DNA of 64,000 nt from M0103 sp040386155 (GTDB lineage Bacteria > Bacteroidota > Bacteroidia > Flavobacteriales_D > Crocinitomicaceae): the NCBI GenBank assembly GCA_040386155.1, contig JAZKFZ010000001.1, positions 558,001 through 622,000 on the forward strand, in the 5' to 3' direction. This document shows, piece after piece, positions 7,712 through 16,291 of this stretch. The notes beneath the pieces were generated by a model. That model was not told where the DNA came from. It searched no databases and saw only the letters and a program-made list of their open reading frames with translations. The translations under genes were made by a program, and so were the position numbers. Each line of letters starts with the position of its first letter. The stretch's first letter is position 1.

Positions 7712-9523
7712 TACATTCACAGAACCTTCAAACACTTGAAGATTTGGAACGTATTGATTATCTGACCAAACTTTGAAAATGTAGGTGTACGTTCCAGATT
7801 GAACTAATTCACCACTGTAACGACCATCCCAAACTAGCAATTCTGAATTGTTTTCCGCTTCATTGTCGAAGATAATTTCTCCCCAACGATTGTACACTTT
7901 CATTTCAATTTTCAAGATGTCAGAAGTGAGCGCAAAGAACGTGTCGTTGAAGCCATCGCCATCAGGCGTGAATGAATTGGGTGCGAAAAATACAAACATT
8001 TGGTTGATGTGAATCAAAGCAAAAGCAGTATCCAAACAGCCATTTTCGGTGTCTTGAGCAACCATATAGATGTTGTAATCTCCACCAGTTCCATCAGGAG
8101 AAGAAAAGGAGTGTTGCACTAAGTCGTGATTGTACGTTGTTTCGTGATCGCCTGCGAAATACCAATCAAATTGATTTGCGTTGTAGGAGGAGGTATTATG
8201 AAATACAAAATTTCCTCCGTATTCATTCGTTCCTGGTTGTGAAACATCGATGAAAGAAGCTTCAACGTGAACATCCTCAATGTAAACAGTGTCTGGGAAC
8301 GACCAGCAACCCTCAGTATCTTGGTATTGCAGATAAATAAATCCACCAATGGTGTCATTCCAATTAATATCGATGTGGTCAGTACCTTGCCCATTAACAA
8401 TTTGAGGGTTGAAACCGTCTAAAGTCCATTGATACAAAGGTTGACCTAGTGGATCAATGCAATCAGCATCCGAAGTGAAATAACATTCTGTGGTATCGGC
8501 ATCAATTACTGGACGTTTTGGAGTGCGATGCGCCAATGTGTAATGATCTTGAATAAAATCTCCTTGGTCGGCATGTCCCACATAGTAATAATTAGGGTCA
8601 GCATTATCAGAAATCTGGTTGTACACTAATTTCCAAGTAGGATTATTCCATTTAGCTAAATCTGGATATACACCGTCAATTGCTTGATTTGTTGAGAATA
8701 GTAACTCAAAACGATTCGTTGGTTGGTTGGAAGTAACAGTGTAGAAATATTCATCTTGAATGTAGCAAAGCGAAGTATCCATATCGATTGCAAATGCATT
8801 TACTAGGTCAGGTGAATGTTCATGGAAAGTGACATACATCGTGTCCAATGCGGCAGACTTCAATGTTGTTCTCAAAGGCCGATGTCTGAAAATGGTAGCG
8901 TTTGATCCTGTTGGAATAACATTCATTTGATTTTGAAACACCAATTTCTTGATGATTCCATCTTCATCTGTACTAATAATTCCTTCTAAGCCATAGCTTG
9001 GGTCAAAAACAATTGCTAGCGGATCTCCATTATCGATGTACAACATTTGGTCATGCACAGACAATTCACGCTGGGTTAAATCGAGTTCATGCTTCACGCG
9101 AATATCTTGCAACTGTTCTTTAGCACTTGTTCCTGTCAACAAAAGGTCATAGAAACGAGAAATGCTATCACCATCAAAAAATTGATTGTCGCCATACATT
9201 TCAACTTCACCAGTGTCAATCATTAAATGACCGTTATTGATCCAGTCGTTGTCAATTTTGTAATTTCCGATGGAGTATATATTGGCATCATTTTGAATTT
9301 CAAAATTACCTGGATTTACATCCTCATACGTTTGAATAAATCCTTCGTGAAACAATTGAGCTGAATTCCCACTAAACACTATGTTCCCAAAAACATGTAC
9401 TTCAGCATTTTCTGCTACAAAAACAGTATCACTTACTGAAAAGAAGGTTGGATTTTGAGCATTACTTCGCCCTGTTACTATGAGTAACACCAACAATAGA
9501 ATCTTTTTCAGTGAATGACGCAT
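7703..9523 (-). CDS. Secreted protein with C-terminal gliding-motility (type B T9SS) sorting domain
   Basis: A 606-residue exported protein. The signal peptide is the first 22 residues (ends SNAQ). The last 90 or so residues form the gliding-motility-associated C-terminal domain: FFAPNSFTPDGDGFNDTF, then VYNRWGEIIFDN, then a terminal SGTYTYIFKVW segment. This domain directs export by the type IX secretion system and attachment at the cell surface. The centre has PKD/Ig-like beta-rich stretches (for example a TDADC-DPLGQPLYQW region). Its binding target is unknown. It is the last of a three-gene operon (3 bp after the preceding gene), and its stop codon lies within the 3' end of thioredoxin on the opposite strand. 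Confidence 0.88.
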   Translation of the reverse strand: MRHSLKKILLLVLLIVTGRSNAQNPTFFSVSDTVFVAENAEVHVFGNIVFSGNSAQLFHEGFIQTYEDVNPGNFEIQNDANIYSIGNYKIDNDWINNGHLMIDTGEVEMYGDNQFFDGDSISRFYDLLLTGTSAKEQLQDIRVKHELDLTQRELSVHDQMLYIDNGDPLAIVFDPSYGLEGIISTDEDGIIKKLVFQNQMNVIPTGSNATIFRHRPLRTTLKSAALDTMYVTFHEHSPDLVNAFAIDMDTSLCYIQDEYFYTVTSNQPTNRFELLFSTNQAIDGVYPDLAKWNNPTWKLVYNQISDNADPNYYYVGHADQGDFIQDHYTLAHRTPKRPVIDADTTECYFTSDADCIDPLGQPLYQWTLDGFNPQIVNGQGTDHIDINWNDTIGGFIYLQYQDTEGCWSFPDTVYIEDVHVEASFIDVSQPGTNEYGGNFVFHNTSSYNANQFDWYFAGDHETTYNHDLVQHSFSSPDGTGGDYNIYMVAQDTENGCLDTAFALIHINQMFVFFAPNSFTPDGDGFNDTFFALTSDILKIEMKVYNRWGEIIFDNEAENNSELLVWDGRYSGELVQSGTYTYIFKVWSDNQYVPNLQVFEGSVNVLR

Positions 9524-9526
9524 CGA

Positions 9527-10135
9527 TTATTCTGAAACTGTTACTTGAAACTGTTCGAATCCTGCAGGTACTTCAAAAATAGACGCATCCAACGATTGCG
9601 CCTCTGCTGTCATATCAATCGTGTATGAACCTGTCGTTTTGCTCACCACCATTTTCTTTGGAAGGGTTTTTAATTGAAAAGCATCAATCAACTCATAAAT
9701 GGGATCTTCGAAGAATGCTGAAAATCCAGTTAGATCAACATCCACATTGCTAAAATATGCGATTGCAGATCCAATTTCGGTTGATATGGTGTAGCCTTTG
9801 CAAACTTCTCCGTTTAAGTTGAGGGCATCAGTTTCAGACTTTCTGTAAACTGGCACTGGTTTTTTAGCTTCTGATTTGTCTAGTAAATAGTAGCCTTTCT
9901 TGTCATAAAGTGGACTGTTTAAACAAATTTTTACATTTGATTTATCTGCACTTAGAAGCACTTTGTATTCTCCATCGGCATCTTTTGAAACTACAGCAAT
10001 TTGATTGTTTTTGATGTAAAAATCAAAGGTAGTTACATTTCCATTTTCAGTTTTTGTGCAGTGAATTATTCCTTCGAAGGCAAATGCCGACATAGAGATA
10101 AATAGAACGAGGAGTGTTGAATATATTTTTTTCAT
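9527..10135 (-). CDS. Exported protein of unknown function (DUF4412-like)
   Basis: A 202-residue protein with a signal peptide ending near SAFA (residue 19). The mature part begins FEGIIHCTKTENG and continues with a pattern (a short beta-rich exported domain, with KDADGEYKVLLS and a late PAGFEQFQVT) that recalls DUF4412 proteins, which may bind lipids or other hydrophobic ligands in the periplasm; this is a family impression, not a search result. It lies 11 bp after the glycine-rich protein and 3 bp before the sorting-domain protein, so the three are one operon. Confidence 0.75.
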   Translation of the reverse strand: MKKIYSTLLVLFISMSAFAFEGIIHCTKTENGNVTTFDFYIKNNQIAVVSKDADGEYKVLLSADKSNVKICLNSPLYDKKGYYLLDKSEAKKPVPVYRKSETDALNLNGEVCKGYTISTEIGSAIAYFSNVDVDLTGFSAFFEDPIYELIDAFQLKTLPKKMVVSKTTGSYTIDMTAEAQSLDASIFEVPAGFEQFQVTVSE

Positions 10136-10146
10136 GCTGTTTTTAT

Positions 10147-11619
10147 TTAATTGGCCACCAAGCCTCTGATTGAAAAAGTTTGATAATTTCCATCAGGGAT
10201 AGTCACTGGTGCTGAGTGTTGAATTGCATATCCACCTTGACCTGGTGCTGAGGTATTGAAAAGATTATTTACAGCATTAGCCATTGCATTTAATGCGGAA
10301 GCTACGCCTGGAATTGGTGCGCAAAATGTTCCAATAAAGGGAATGTTTAAACAAATTTCGAGATAAGATCCAGCAAAATTAATTGGCTGTGCCGACCCTG
10401 TTCCAGGCTCACCAAAGTCACCGCCACCTCCACCTTGCGCTGTGATGACAATTGCACCTTGTACTGGTCCAACATTGAATGGGGTAGATAAAGTTTGGTT
10501 AACTGGAGCTCCTTCATTATCATCATAAAAAGAACCCGCATTATTTCCACTGGTCCAAAATCCAATTAAAAGAGAACAAGTGTTTGCACCAGATCCACCA
10601 CCTTGTCCGTCTGGCATTCCACCACCACCACCGGCGCCGGCAGCGATACAAAGACTAAATGGACCAAGGTTGATATTACTGAAAGCGCCAACTGTTAGTC
10701 CAGCCCCACCGCCACCATAGATCATTCCTTTGTTGCGAATTTCAGCATTGCAGCCTAATTGAAAAGCAGTGCCTCCATTTTGTGCATTTTGCCCCATGAG
10801 TGCAGGCGCATTTCCTCCTTTTCCAAAAACATAGCCTTCATTCAAAATTCCAATGTTGCAACCTGCTGGAATGGTTCCTGTGGTAAATGCAGGATTCGTT
10901 GCATTGGTAGAGCGAATTCCCACGTTGTCTTGGATATTTACTACAATGCAATTGTTTCCACTTGCTGCACTTGACAAGTTATAATTGTTTTGATTGGTAG
11001 TAATATTTACAATGTCGCAGGCTTGAACATTGATTTGAATTGATTTTGCGATGGATGTATTGTTACAGAAAGCAAAAAGCGTTACGTAGTGTGTTCCGCC
11101 ATTTTCAAATACATTAGTAGAGACATTGATGTTGATTGTTGTTGTTCCACCTGCAAAATTGTATTGACTCAAGGTCACTGCTGTTTCTTCCGTAAACGTA
11201 TGCACTACTGCCATGTTAACTGGAATAGCTGTTCCAGATGGAGAAGATTGAGTAATCGTAACAGGAATTGTTGCAGTCATAGTCGTCATTCGGTCTATGT
11301 TGTATGTAGATTGCACAATGTTCATGTCCAAACCACAATCGTCACATTCTTTCAAATAACTTGGAATCCAGCAGGTTCCATTGTAAATTTCTTCTTGGTT
11401 ATCATCTGTTTGATAGATAATCAAACCAGTGGCAGGTGCAGCAATCGCATCTCGTTCAACTACTGATAACCGAGGCACTAAAAGTCCCTGTGTTGTAGAT
11501 TCTAAATGAAGAATTGCGGTTGGATCAGGGGTAGCGGTATTGATACCAACATTATTGTTTTGCGCGAAAAAATAGGCTTGTCCGGAAAGGAACAACAGAA
11601 GCAGTAATCGTTTTAGCAT
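10147..11619 (-). CDS. Secreted glycine-rich protein with a VGINT-type N-terminal repeat
   Basis: A 490-residue exported protein. The ATG at 11619 gives the signal peptide MLKRLLLLLFLSGQAYFFAQ; the TTG at 11631 is not needed. Residues about 21-85 (NNVGINTATPDPTAILHLES, then GLLVPRLS and PATGLIIYQTDD) match the repeat that begins many Bacteroidota surface and tail-fibre-like proteins. The C-terminal half is rich in glycine runs (GGGGAGL, GAGGGGGMPDG, GGGGGDFGEPG) with scattered cysteines. No sorting domain is visible, which is unusual for a surface protein of this kind. It is the first gene of a three-gene operon behind a good promoter at 11640-11667. The role is probably adhesion or surface structure, by analogy only. 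Confidence 0.8.
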   Translation of the reverse strand: MLKRLLLLLFLSGQAYFFAQNNNVGINTATPDPTAILHLESTTQGLLVPRLSVVERDAIAAPATGLIIYQTDDNQEEIYNGTCWIPSYLKECDDCGLDMNIVQSTYNIDRMTTMTATIPVTITQSSPSGTAIPVNMAVVHTFTEETAVTLSQYNFAGGTTTININVSTNVFENGGTHYVTLFAFCNNTSIAKSIQINVQACDIVNITTNQNNYNLSSAASGNNCIVVNIQDNVGIRSTNATNPAFTTGTIPAGCNIGILNEGYVFGKGGNAPALMGQNAQNGGTAFQLGCNAEIRNKGMIYGGGGAGLTVGAFSNINLGPFSLCIAAGAGGGGGMPDGQGGGSGANTCSLLIGFWTSGNNAGSFYDDNEGAPVNQTLSTPFNVGPVQGAIVITAQGGGGGDFGEPGTGSAQPINFAGSYLEICLNIPFIGTFCAPIPGVASALNAMANAVNNLFNTSAPGQGGYAIQHSAPVTIPDGNYQTFSIRGLVAN

Positions 11620-11639
11620 TGTGTGATACAATTAAAGTG

Positions 11640-11667
11640 CAAATGTAAAATATGAATTGCACCTCAA
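11640..11667 (-). promoter_or_regulatory. Bacteroidota promoter: TTG-N17-TACATTTG
   Basis: On the minus strand a TTG (11667-11665) is followed after 17 nt by TACATTTG (11647-11640), which fits the -33/-7 consensus. It lies 20 nt before the ATG at 11619 and in the 99-bp gap after sufD, so the secreted-protein operon is separately transcribed. Confidence 0.65.
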
Positions 11668-11718
11668 TATTACTGAAATATTAAAACATTTACAAACTTA
11701 TTTTTTGAAAAGGAAAGA

Positions 11719-12990
11719 TTATTCCCAGCCGAATTTTTTCAGTAAAATGGTATTGATTTCAGTTTTCAGTTTTTCGCTCGATATCTTTTCTAATGCATCA
11801 CCAATAAAAGCGCCAACGAGCAGTTGTTTTGCTGATTTTTCTGACAATCCTCTTGCTCTCAGATAGAATATGGCTTGTTCATCCATTTGGCCCGTTGTGG
11901 AGCCATGCGAACATTTTACATCGTCTGCATAGATTTCTAATTCAGGTTTTGAATTCACTGTAGCATTGTCGCTCAATAAAATGTTTGCATTGGATTGATA
12001 AGCATTGACTTTTTGCGCATCTTTTCGAACGAATACTTTTCCATTAAAGACAGCAGTGGCTTTGTCGCCAATAATTCCTTTGTACAATTCATTTGAAACA
12101 CAATGCGCCATCTGATGATCCACAGTTGTGTGATTGTCGACATGTTGCTGATCTTCCAAAACATAAGCGCCGTTCAAATGCGTTTCACAATTAGTACCAG
12201 CTACGGCAATTGACAGGTTGTTTCGCACAAAACTTCCTCCTAGCGTAATGGTATTGATGGTGAAATTTGAATTTTTATTTTGTAGAATTTGATCTGTTTC
12301 GATGTGGAAATTACCATCTGTTTCGTTCTGCAATTTATCGATGTAAACAGAAGAATTCTCGCCTACCATCACTTCATTCACTACATTTACGAACGAAGCA
12401 GTTCCTTCGGTTTCTATGTAATTATACACCAAGGACGCCTTCGAATTTTTTTCTACTATAATGAAATTTCGAAAATTGGCAAGTTGATTAGCCCCAAGTA
12501 TATGATGTGTTACCTCGATTGATTTTTCTACAATACAATTTGCTGCAACATGAATAAATAATCCATCTTGAAGATACAATGTATTGATACTAGAGAAAAT
12601 TTCATTTTCAAGCGGTACTAGCTGACCAAGTTCTTTCAACTCAAATGCTGAGCAATCGTGCATGGATTTGATGGTCAATCCAACCGGAAGATCTCCAGTT
12701 ATGGTTGTTACAACACCATTTTCAATAGTAATTTCAATTGACCCCTGGGCTGAATGCGTATACTGTAGATTGGAAGTAGTCCCGTTTCCATTCACCAAAG
12801 TCAAATTGGCAATCTTTGCAACGCGAGTGTATTTCCAAGCTTCAGATCGGGATGTAGGAAACTCTATTTGAGAAAGCACTTTTTCAGCAAGTTCAATTCT
12901 TTCTTTCGGAAATTGAATGGAAGTGGTTTGTAAGTTTGAAATGAAACTTGCTACTTTTTCCGATTGCAATTGATGTGTATCCATGTTCAT
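11719..12990 (-). CDS. sufD: SufD, Fe-S cluster assembly scaffold subunit
   Basis: A 423-residue SufD-type protein, partner of SufB in the SufBC2D scaffold that builds iron-sulfur clusters in the cytoplasm. The late segment ILLSDNATVNSKPELEIYAD, then DVKCSHGSTTGQMDEQAIFYLRARGL, is the conserved C-terminal beta-helix end shared by SufB and SufD. The start is uncertain: an in-frame TTG at 13008 overlaps sufC, whereas ATGs at 12990 and 12984 lie 4-10 bp after the sufC stop; the AAGAAG just upstream favours these. It is the last gene of a four-gene operon. The N-terminal region is weakly conserved, as is normal for SufD. Confidence 0.9.
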   Translation of the reverse strand: MNMDTHQLQSEKVASFISNLQTTSIQFPKERIELAEKVLSQIEFPTSRSEAWKYTRVAKIANLTLVNGNGTTSNLQYTHSAQGSIEITIENGVVTTITGDLPVGLTIKSMHDCSAFELKELGQLVPLENEIFSSINTLYLQDGLFIHVAANCIVEKSIEVTHHILGANQLANFRNFIIVEKNSKASLVYNYIETEGTASFVNVVNEVMVGENSSVYIDKLQNETDGNFHIETDQILQNKNSNFTINTITLGGSFVRNNLSIAVAGTNCETHLNGAYVLEDQQHVDNHTTVDHQMAHCVSNELYKGIIGDKATAVFNGKVFVRKDAQKVNAYQSNANILLSDNATVNSKPELEIYADDVKCSHGSTTGQMDEQAIFYLRARGLSEKSAKQLLVGAFIGDALEKISSEKLKTEINTILLKKFGWE

Positions 12991-12994
12991 CTTC

Positions 12995-13750
12995 TTAAAT
13001 AGCGCCAATTTCTTCTTTGATCCAATCGTACCCTTTTTCTTCTAGTTCAAGGGCCAATTCTTTTGTACCACTTTTCACAATTTTTCCATCGAACAGAACA
13101 TGTACAAAATCTGGAACTATGTAATCAAGTAAACGCTGATAGTGTGTAATCACAATCGTTGCGTTTTCTGCTGACCTCAATTTATTTACACCATGAGCAA
13201 CAATACGAAGCGCGTCGATATCCAGGCCAGAATCGGTTTCATCAAGAATGGCCAATTTCGGGTTCAAGACCGCCATTTGGAAGATCTCATTACGTTTCTT
13301 TTCGCCACCAGAAAATCCTTCGTTGATTGCACGTGATAAAAATGCAGCATCTAATTCTACTAATTTTGATTTTTCTTTTACTAATGAGAGGAAATCTTTT
13401 GCCGAAATTGATGCTTCACCATGGTATTCTCTGATTTCGTTGATAGCCGTTTTCAAAAAGTTCACATTAGAAACACCTGGAATTTCAATCGGGTATTGAA
13501 ATGCTAAAAACAATCCTTCTCTCGCGCGATCTTCTGTTGCTAGCTCTAATAAATCCTTACCATTAAATTCAACCGTTCCTTCAGAAATTTCATATTCTTC
13601 ACGTCCAGCCAAGACAGAAGCCAAGGTGCTTTTTCCAGCTCCGTTTGGACCCATAATAGCATGTACTTCACCTGCGTTTACTTCAAGGTTTAAGCCTTTT
13701 AATATTTCTTTGCCATCAATGGAGGCGTGTAAGTTTTCGATCTTAATCAT
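12995..13750 (-). CDS. sufC: SufC, Fe-S assembly ATPase
   Basis: A 251-residue ABC-type ATPase that powers the SufBCD scaffold. The Walker A motif is GPNGAGKST (residues about 34-42), the signature motif FSGGEKKRNE, and the Walker B LAILDETDSGLDID, followed by the switch histidine in VITHYQRLL. The first residues (MIKIENLHASIDGKEIL) are a typical SufC start. Length is normal. It lies between sufB and sufD, with the sufD start 5 bp beyond its stop. Confidence 0.97.
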   Translation of the reverse strand: MIKIENLHASIDGKEILKGLNLEVNAGEVHAIMGPNGAGKSTLASVLAGREEYEISEGTVEFNGKDLLELATEDRAREGLFLAFQYPIEIPGVSNVNFLKTAINEIREYHGEASISAKDFLSLVKEKSKLVELDAAFLSRAINEGFSGGEKKRNEIFQMAVLNPKLAILDETDSGLDIDALRIVAHGVNKLRSAENATIVITHYQRLLDYIVPDFVHVLFDGKIVKSGTKELALELEEKGYDWIKEEIGAI

Positions 13751-13775
13751 CTGTATCTAAATTTCAATTCCGTTA

Positions 13776-15230
13776 TTAACCTACGGAGTTTTCTAAACTA
13801 ATTGCTAATAATTTTTGTGCTTCAACCGCAAATTCCATTGGAAGTTGATTGAGTACTTCTTTGCAGTATCCGTTGACTATCAAGCTGATTGCTTTTTCAG
13901 CTGAAATTCCTCTTTGCATGCAGTAGAAGATTTGATCTTCTCCAATTTTTGATGTCGTAGCTTCGTGTTCAATTTTAGCTGAACTATTTTTACATTCTAT
14001 GTATGGGAAGGTATGAGCGCCGCATTCGTCTGTCATTAACAATGAATCGCATTGAGAAAAGTTGCGGGCATTTTCGGCATTTTTATGAATTTGAACCAAG
14101 CCACGGTAGGAGTTGGATGATTTACCTGCAGAGATTCCTTTTGAAATAATCGTGCTTTTGGTATTTTTTCCAAGGTGAATCATTTTTGTACCTGTATCAG
14201 CCTGTTGCATATTGTTGGTCACCGCCACGGAGTAAAATTCTCCAACTGAATGATCACCTTTTAATATACAAGAAGGGTACTTCCACGTTACAGCCGAACC
14301 TGTTTCAACCTGCGTCCATGATATTTTTGCATTTTTCTCACAAATTCCGCGTTTCGTTACGAAGTTAAAGACTCCCCCTTTTCCGTTTTTATCTCCAGGA
14401 TACCAGTTTTGAACTGTAGAGTATTTTATTTCTGCATTGTCGAGTGCGATAAGTTCTACCACAGCCGCATGCAATTGATTTTCGTCTCGCTGGGGAGCAG
14501 TACAACCTTCCAAATAGGAAACATAAGCGCCTTCATCAGCGATAACGAGTGTTCTTTCAAATTGACCTGTTCCACCTTCATTAATTCTGAAGTAAGTGGA
14601 AAGTTCCATCGGACAACGAACACCTTTTGGAATGTAGCAAAAAGAACCATCCGTAAAAACAGCTGAATTCAATGCCGCATAAAAGTTGTCGGTAGTTGGG
14701 ACAACAGATCCCATGTATTTTTGAACTAATTCTGGGTGATTCTGCACAGCATCTGAAAATGAACAGAAAATAATGCCAAGTTCTCCAAGTTTTTCTTTAA
14801 ATGAAGTAGCAACGGAAACAGAATCCATTACGAAATCTACCGCGATGTTTGTTCCCGTTAATCGTTGTTGCTCATCCATTGAAATGCCCAATTTTTTCAT
14901 TGTAGCTTTCAATTCTGGATCAACATCATCCCACGATTCGTATTTCTTCGTTTGCTTCGGGGCTGAATAATAAGAGATACTTTGAAAGTCTGGTTTTGTG
15001 TAATGAACATGCGCCCATTCTGGTTCTATCATTCCTTGCCAAATTTTCAATGCATTCAGTCGATGATCTAACAACCAACTTGGTTCATTTTTTTTAGCTG
15101 AAATAAAGCGAATAATATCCTCGTTCAAGCCATTTGGTGCCTTGTCGGATTCAATGTCAGTAACAAAGCCGAATTCATATTCTTTGTCCTGGAGATCTTT
15201 CGCTAATTCGTTTTCTGTGTAATTTGCCAT
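13776..15230 (-). CDS. sufB: SufB, Fe-S cluster scaffold protein
   Basis: A 484-residue SufB, the subunit of SufBC2D on which clusters are assembled. Conserved stretches include GVFNFVTKRGICE, SVAVTNNMQQADTGTKMIHLG, and SDSLLM-type DECGAHTFPYIECKNSSAKIEHEA near the C-terminus, which contains the conserved Cys and His/Glu. The length matches bacterial SufB. The ATG at 15230 is the natural start. It follows the SufA-like gene by 51 bp and precedes sufC by 25 bp. Confidence 0.96.
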   Translation of the reverse strand: MANYTENELAKDLQDKEYEFGFVTDIESDKAPNGLNEDIIRFISAKKNEPSWLLDHRLNALKIWQGMIEPEWAHVHYTKPDFQSISYYSAPKQTKKYESWDDVDPELKATMKKLGISMDEQQRLTGTNIAVDFVMDSVSVATSFKEKLGELGIIFCSFSDAVQNHPELVQKYMGSVVPTTDNFYAALNSAVFTDGSFCYIPKGVRCPMELSTYFRINEGGTGQFERTLVIADEGAYVSYLEGCTAPQRDENQLHAAVVELIALDNAEIKYSTVQNWYPGDKNGKGGVFNFVTKRGICEKNAKISWTQVETGSAVTWKYPSCILKGDHSVGEFYSVAVTNNMQQADTGTKMIHLGKNTKSTIISKGISAGKSSNSYRGLVQIHKNAENARNFSQCDSLLMTDECGAHTFPYIECKNSSAKIEHEATTSKIGEDQIFYCMQRGISAEKAISLIVNGYCKEVLNQLPMEFAVEAQKLLAISLENSVG

Positions 15231-15281
15231 TTTTTGCCTGACGATTGAATTTGAATCAATTCAATGATGTTACCTGATTAT

Positions 15282-15605
15282 TTAGAGTGAAAAAGATTCA
15301 CCACAGCCGCAAGTTCTTCCTGCGTTAGGATTGTTAAAAACAAAGCCTTTTCCATTTAAACCTCCTGAGAAGTCTAAGACAGTGCCAATAAGATAGAGGA
15401 AACTTTTCTTATCTACGACAACTTTTATTCCGTTGTCGATAAATGACTTATCGTCTTCTTTCTCTGTATTGTCGAAAGTTAGCTGGTACATCAATCCTGA
15501 ACAACCACCTCCATCTACTCCTACACGAATAAAGTACCCGTCTTTGCCTTCATCCTCCATCAAGCGAATTGCTTGCTTTTTTGCTGTATCTGTGACTGTT
15601 ATCAT
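15282..15605 (-). CDS. sufA: SufA/IscA/HesB-type A-type Fe-S carrier
   Basis: A 107-residue A-type carrier that receives clusters from the Suf scaffold and hands them to client proteins. The three conserved cysteines are visible: CSGLMYQL (Cys near residue 35) and the C-terminal CGCGESF pair. The length is typical. As first gene of the Suf operon it is preceded by a -7 box at 15650-15657. The A-type family members (SufA, IscA, ErpA) cannot be told apart with certainty, so the symbol rests on the operon context. Confidence 0.9.
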   Translation of the reverse strand: MITVTDTAKKQAIRLMEDEGKDGYFIRVGVDGGGCSGLMYQLTFDNTEKEDDKSFIDNGIKVVVDKKSFLYLIGTVLDFSGGLNGKGFVFNNPNAGRTCGCGESFSL

Positions 15606-15649
15606 TTATTTCTATTTAGATTGATTATTGATAACCAATAATACTTTTG

Positions 15650-15657
15650 CAAAAATA
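15650..15657 (-). promoter_or_regulatory. -7 box (TATTTTTG) for the suf operon
   Basis: Minus-strand TATTTTTG matches TAnnTTTG and lies 44 nt before the SufA-like start. No -33 TTG is obvious. The rest of the 285-bp gap up to 15890 shows nothing I can name. An ORF at 15612-15839 on the minus strand has no coding features. Confidence 0.4.
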
Positions 15658-15890
15658 CCATTTTTACGGTATATGTTGAAATAAAAAAAGTAATTATTTT
15701 TTAGCCATGACGTCTGTTTTACATTGAAGACAAACAAAATGTAAAAAAATCTTTTGTCTCCAACGAATTTATTGAAGCAGCGAATGGTGGTTAAAATGGA
15801 AGTAAATCGGTTTATCAATGAAATATTTTTTTTTGTCATGCAACTTTTCTAACGCATTGAAGTCTTGATTTCGTAACTACTAATTTATTT

Positions 15891-16271
15891 ATGAAAAAGT
15901 ACCAACTACTACTCGTTTTTTCAGTCCTAACTATGTTTGGATTTTCTCAGGAATTTAGCTCTCAGATCCAAGGAAAGTTTGAGATTTTACCAAATGCTAA
16001 AATTAGCTATCCATTTAACATCGTTAAGATCGATAAAAATGTGATTTCCTTGATGAATAGTGATCAAATTGTTCAGGTATTAATGTTGAAGGAAGATCAA
16101 AAAGACAATGTCTATTTGGTAGAACAAATCAGTCCGGTGCCTGTTACAGAAGATGACAAATTTAAAGCAACGATGAATATTAAAGTTGCGCAAAATGAAA
16201 ATGGAACAATTTCAGTCAATGTGTACGGCAACAAAAATCACGGTTCTTTTCTATTAAAGCTACTTAAATAA
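15891..16271 (+). CDS. Small exported protein of unknown function
   Basis: A 126-residue protein with a signal peptide of about 19 residues (MKKYQLLLVFSVLTMFGFSQ). The mature part is beta-rich with no motif that I recognise. It lies 20 bp before the large surface protein and is likely co-transcribed with it, so it may act with that protein at the envelope; this is context only. Confidence 0.8.
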   Translation: MKKYQLLLVFSVLTMFGFSQEFSSQIQGKFEILPNAKISYPFNIVKIDKNVISLMNSDQIVQVLMLKEDQKDNVYLVEQISPVPVTEDDKFKATMNIKVAQNENGTISVNVYGNKNHGSFLLKLLK

Positions 16272-16291
16272 TAACCTCTACTACTATTCTT

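Noticed and set aside
9505..9520. Match to the CTTTTTCAGTGAAT part of the intergenic repeat
   Set aside because: It is inside the signal peptide coding sequence of 7703-9523, is only 14 nt and has no hairpin or further similarity, so it is chance.
15612..15839. Minus-strand ORF in the gap before the small exported protein
   Set aside because: AT-driven translation with no signal, motif or start support; overlaps the sufA promoter.
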